DNA from: JARRNO01 sp037384885
GTDB taxonomy: Bacteria; Acidobacteriota; UBA4820; DSQY01
DNA length: 27,068 nucleotides
NCBI GenBank assembly: GCA_037384885.1
Contig: JARRNO010000059.1
Location: 1 to 27,068 of the forward strand
Direction of reading: 5' to 3'
The notes under the pieces are model-generated. The model had not been told where the DNA came from. It ran no database searches and worked only from the letters and a program-made list of their open reading frames with translations. Of the stretch, positions 24,405-27,068 are shown piece after piece; position 1 is the stretch's first letter, and each line of letters starts with the position of its first letter. The position numbers and the translations under genes are program-made.

Positions 24405-24734
24405 ATGATGAAAGAGTGCTTTGAGACGAAGGTAGTGGATGCAACGAAGTTCCGCGAATGCGCCGAGTGCCCGATTTTCGACGAATGTACGCAGAAAGTC
24501 TATCTCGGAGGCGCGAAAGCGGCGGATACGGTGGGACAGTACTTGGGATTTCTCGTCGGTCTTTGCCTTCTCGCCCTGGCCGTCTTCTTCTGGCGTGACC
24601 TGCCGGTCGGCGCCCCCTGGCTCGGCGGATTCAGCCTGCTCTACCTGGGATGCGTGGCGGCCGCCCACCTGGAGTACCTTCGCCGGAACGCCGACGAAGC
24701 AGAAGATATGACGGCAGCCGCAAACGCGCGCTAA
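24405..24734 (+). CDS. Small cysteine-rich membrane protein of unknown function
   Basis: I do not recognise this 109-residue protein. Its N-terminal 35 residues are soluble and carry C5, C19, C22 and C28 (the last three as C-x2-C-x5-C in RECAECPIFDEC), which could hold zinc or an iron-sulfur cluster. Two hydrophobic helices follow at about 43-62 and 69-90, then a charged tail. A G-G-A-G ribosome site stands before the ATG and a probable extended -10 promoter just upstream. metG starts 73 bases downstream, so the two may be co-transcribed. The Cys cluster and the codon use typical of its neighbours argue that it is a real gene. Confidence 0.7.
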   Translation: MMKECFETKVVDATKFRECAECPIFDECTQKVYLGGAKAADTVGQYLGFLVGLCLLALAVFFWRDLPVGAPWLGGFSLLYLGCVAAAHLEYLRRNADEAEDMTAAANAR

Positions 24735-24807
24735 GAGCCGGCGGAATCCGTTCCGGCCTGCGCCGCGGCGGCCTTGACAGACCGGCCCGTTTAAGCAGGA
24801 GCCCTTC

Positions 24808-26742
24808 ATGGGGCGCTTTTACATCACGACACCCATATATTACGTCAACGACTACCCGCACATCGGACATGCGTATTGCACGATCTGCGCCGACGCCTTC
24901 GCCCGCTACCACCGTCTCCTGGGTGACGACACCTACTTTCTGACCGGCACGGACGAACACGGACAGAAGGTGGAGAAAAGCGCCGCGGCCGAGGGAATCA
25001 CGCCCCAGGCGCTGGCGGACCGCGTGGTGGAGCGCTATCACCTACTCTGGCGGCAGCTCGACATCTCTCATGACGATTTCATCAGGACCACCCAGGACCG
25101 TCACGTGGCGGGGGTGCTTGCCATCCTCGATCGTCTCGTGAAGACGGGAGATGTTTACAAAGACGCCTACCGCGGGCCGTACTGCGTCTCGTGCGAAACC
25201 TTTTTCCCGGAAAACCAGCTCGTGGACGGCAAATGCCCGGATTTTGGACATCCCGTCACCATCCTGGAAGAGGAATCGTACTTTTTCCGTCTATCCAGGT
25301 ACCAGGAACCCCTCCTGAAACTGTACGAGGAACATCCCGACTTCGTGCTGCCGGAAAGCCGGATGAACGAAGTCCGGGCCTTCGTGGAGAGCGGGCTCAA
25401 GGACTTGTCCATCAGCCGCACGAGCATCTCCTGGGGGATCCCCTTTCCCGAGGATGAAAAACACGTGCTGTACGTCTGGCTGGACGCCCTCTCCAACTAC
25501 GTGACCGCCCTCGGCTACGGCACCCCGAACACGGAACGATACGAGAGGTTCTGGCCGGCCGACGTCCATCTCATCGGAAAGGACATCCTGAGGTTCCATG
25601 CGGTCTACTGGCCCGCCTTTCTTATGAGCGCGGGGCTGCCTCTCCCCAGGCACGTTTACGGCCACGGGTGGTGGATGAAGGATGCGAGCAAGATGAGCAA
25701 GTCCCTGCGAAACGTGGTGGATCCCAGGCCCTATATCGAGGAATTCGGATCCGGTCCCGTGCGGTACTTTCTCCTTCGCGAGAAGCCCATCGGAACGGAC
25801 GGCTCCTTCAGCGACGAAGGATTCCTCGACCGGCTCAACGCCGACCTGGCCAACGACCTGGGCAACCTCGCCTCCCGGCTCTCCAACCTTCTCGAAAAGC
25901 AGGCGGAGGGCAAGGTGGGGGCCGGCGACGGCAGCCTGAAAGAGGCGGCGGAAGCCGCGGCCGAACGCTACCATGAGGCCATGAGAGAGCTATCGCCCCG
26001 CGATGCGCTGATTGCCTTATGGGCCTTTATTTCCGACTTGAACAAGTTTCTCGTGACCCGCGAACCCTGGACAAAACCTGGGGCGCCGGAGGCGCTGGAT
26101 ACTCTGTCCGAAGCGGCCAGGGCCTTGCGTCTGGTTTCCCTCTGCCTGGAACCGGTCATGCCCGAGTCCGCGCGAAAAATCACCGGGACGCTGGGCTTCG
26201 CCCCCACCGATTTCACGGCGTTTCGATGGGAAGACGGACAGGAAACACCTGCCCGGAAGCTCACGCAGCTCTTTCCGCGGGTGGACAAGGAGAAGTATTT
26301 CGAGCGGCTCGCCCGCCAACAGAAGGAGAAAGGGATTATGGAAGATCAGAAAGACGCGCCGTCCTCGCCGGCGCCTGAAACCAGGGAACCCCAAAGGCCG
26401 TCGGACGAGAAGGAGCACAGCCGGATTTCCATCGACACCTTCCGGCAGGTCCAGCTTCGTGCGGGCAAAATCCTGGAAGCCGAGCGTGTCCCCAAGAGCA
26501 ACAAGCTGATCCGGCTGGTGGTGGATTTCGGGAGCGAAACCCGCCAGATCGTGGCCGGCATCGGGAAGAAATACGAGCCCGAAACCCTCGTCGGACGCAC
26601 GGCGCCGTTCGTCACCAACCTTCAACCGGTGAAGCTCATGGGCGTGGAAAGCAACGGGATGATCATGGCCGGCAACCTGGACGGGGAACCCATCCTCCTA
26701 CAATTCCTGGAGGACGTTCCGCCCGGCAGTCCCATCACCTGA
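24808..26742 (+). CDS. metG: Methionyl-tRNA synthetase with C-terminal tRNA-binding domain
   Basis: This class I synthetase of 644 residues charges tRNA-Met. The HIGH motif is at 18-21 and KMSKS at 295-299. The connective-peptide zinc knuckle has C126, C129 and C143, but the fourth position, usually His in C-P-x-H-G, is F146. H148 lies two residues on and may replace it. YVWLDALSNYVTALGY and WHLIGKDIL-type segments (here DVHLIGKDILRFHAVYWP) are typical. After a charged linker near 520-540, an EMAP/Trbp111-like domain (about 545-644, TFRQVQLRAGKILEAERVP) supports dimerisation and tRNA binding. AGGAG precedes the ATG. It ends 45 bases before the next gene. Confidence 0.95.
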   Translation: MGRFYITTPIYYVNDYPHIGHAYCTICADAFARYHRLLGDDTYFLTGTDEHGQKVEKSAAAEGITPQALADRVVERYHLLWRQLDISHDDFIRTTQDRHVAGVLAILDRLVKTGDVYKDAYRGPYCVSCETFFPENQLVDGKCPDFGHPVTILEEESYFFRLSRYQEPLLKLYEEHPDFVLPESRMNEVRAFVESGLKDLSISRTSISWGIPFPEDEKHVLYVWLDALSNYVTALGYGTPNTERYERFWPADVHLIGKDILRFHAVYWPAFLMSAGLPLPRHVYGHGWWMKDASKMSKSLRNVVDPRPYIEEFGSGPVRYFLLREKPIGTDGSFSDEGFLDRLNADLANDLGNLASRLSNLLEKQAEGKVGAGDGSLKEAAEAAAERYHEAMRELSPRDALIALWAFISDLNKFLVTREPWTKPGAPEALDTLSEAARALRLVSLCLEPVMPESARKITGTLGFAPTDFTAFRWEDGQETPARKLTQLFPRVDKEKYFERLARQQKEKGIMEDQKDAPSSPAPETREPQRPSDEKEHSRISIDTFRQVQLRAGKILEAERVPKSNKLIRLVVDFGSETRQIVAGIGKKYEPETLVGRTAPFVTNLQPVKLMGVESNGMIMAGNLDGEPILLQFLEDVPPGSPIT

Positions 26743-26787
26743 ACCCGGGAGAGGAATAGGCCCGCTCTCTAGCAGGGCGGACATGGC

Positions 26788-27068
26788 ATGGAAAAACAAT
26801 ATTTCTTTATTTCCGTTCTCATCGCGGCAGGTTTTTTCCGTCTCTTGCTGCGCCGCCGGGGGCCCCAGCTTCCCCGGGGGCAGAAGAATTTTCTGGCGGT
26901 GCTCTATGCCGTCACAGCCGTATTGTATCTCGTCATGTCAGTGGGGGGCGCCGCCTTGGTGGGGATGTTGAACGATCCGGCCCTCGTCTGCCTGCTGGCC
27001 GCGGTCGTGCTGACCCTGGCTTTCGAAGGCCGGGTCAAGGCGGAAAACCGCCGAAAACGGAAGCAGGC
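26788..27068 (+). CDS. Start of a multi-pass membrane protein, cut by the window end
   Basis: An open frame begins at ATG 26788 (MEKQYFFISVLIAAGFFRLL) and runs without a stop to the right edge, 93 codons. It contains three hydrophobic stretches, at about residues 5-20, 36-60 and 62-77, separated by basic loops (RRRGPQLPRGQKN) and followed by a strongly basic segment (KAENRRKRKQ). The positive-inside pattern suits a small inner-membrane protein. AGGG precedes the start. A competing frame from 26783 (62 residues) is less hydrophobic and poorly composed, and I regard it as a shadow. The family is unknown. The gene follows metG closely on the same strand. Confidence 0.6.
   Translation, partial: MEKQYFFISVLIAAGFFRLLLRRRGPQLPRGQKNFLAVLYAVTAVLYLVMSVGGAALVGMLNDPALVCLLAAVVLTLAFEGRVKAENRRKRKQ

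Noticed and set aside
26783..26971. 62-codon frame after metG
   Set aside because: The overlapping frame from 26788 is hydrophobic, continues to the edge and looks like a real membrane protein; the 62-codon frame does not.

Overview
The window is a GC-rich, gene-dense piece of a bacterial chromosome taken from a draft assembly: two runs of N break genes at about 12.3 and 13.2 kb. The gene content suggests a Gram-negative, low-oxygen, menaquinone-using organism. Acidobacteriota is my best guess, from an exported protein with carboxypeptidase-regulatory and TPR domains, a tandem DUF507 pair, and rpsU-mutS2-dnaG-rpoD. Desulfobacterota or a related phylum is possible. No marker here fixes the taxonomy. 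I see no phage, transposon, CRISPR array or toxin system.

Layout. (1) 1-430: the end of an exported protein. (2) 485-7927, plus strand: a variant macromolecular-synthesis operon, rpsU-mutS2-dnaG-rpoD, followed by the exported protein gene and an intrinsic terminator. (3) 8003-8791: an endonuclease III homologue. (4) 8802-11568, minus strand: a peroxide-stress operon perR-rbr-CCG iron-sulfur protein-DUF3501. It has a well-formed sigma-70 promoter and a PerR-like operator at the transcription start. (5) 11607-11822, plus strand: a CAU-anticodon tRNA (probably Ile2) with its own promoter and terminator. (6) 11841-24281, plus strand: a long, tightly packed run. It holds a coiled-coil/zinc-ribbon protein, an exported TPR protein, two DUF507 proteins, the menaquinone genes menF-D-B-A-C-E, and a DAHP synthase. 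(7) 24376-27068: a small cysteine-rich membrane protein, metG, and the start of another membrane protein cut by the window edge.

How the genes work together. DAHP synthase opens the shikimate route to chorismate. MenF, D, C, E and B convert chorismate to 1,4-dihydroxy-2-naphthoyl-CoA, and MenA prenylates the naphthoate. Four of the men junctions are NTGA stop/start overlaps. menH, a DHNA-CoA thioesterase and the final methyltransferase are not in the window. The minus-strand operon looks like a peroxide-detoxification unit in which a rubrerythrin without a rubredoxin domain may draw electrons from the iron-sulfur CCG protein.

The oddest property of the window is a set of apparent lesions in otherwise well-conserved genes. 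There are two in-frame amber codons in the DUF3501 gene, an in-frame TAA in the TPR gene, and a missing segment of about 80 residues in DnaG. MenE lacks its catalytic A10 lysine. Assembly or consensus error is a serious alternative for all of them. I found no clearly new biological system. The nearest candidates are the PerR/rubrerythrin/CCG/DUF3501 unit and the DUF507-TPR-zinc-ribbon block ahead of the men genes.
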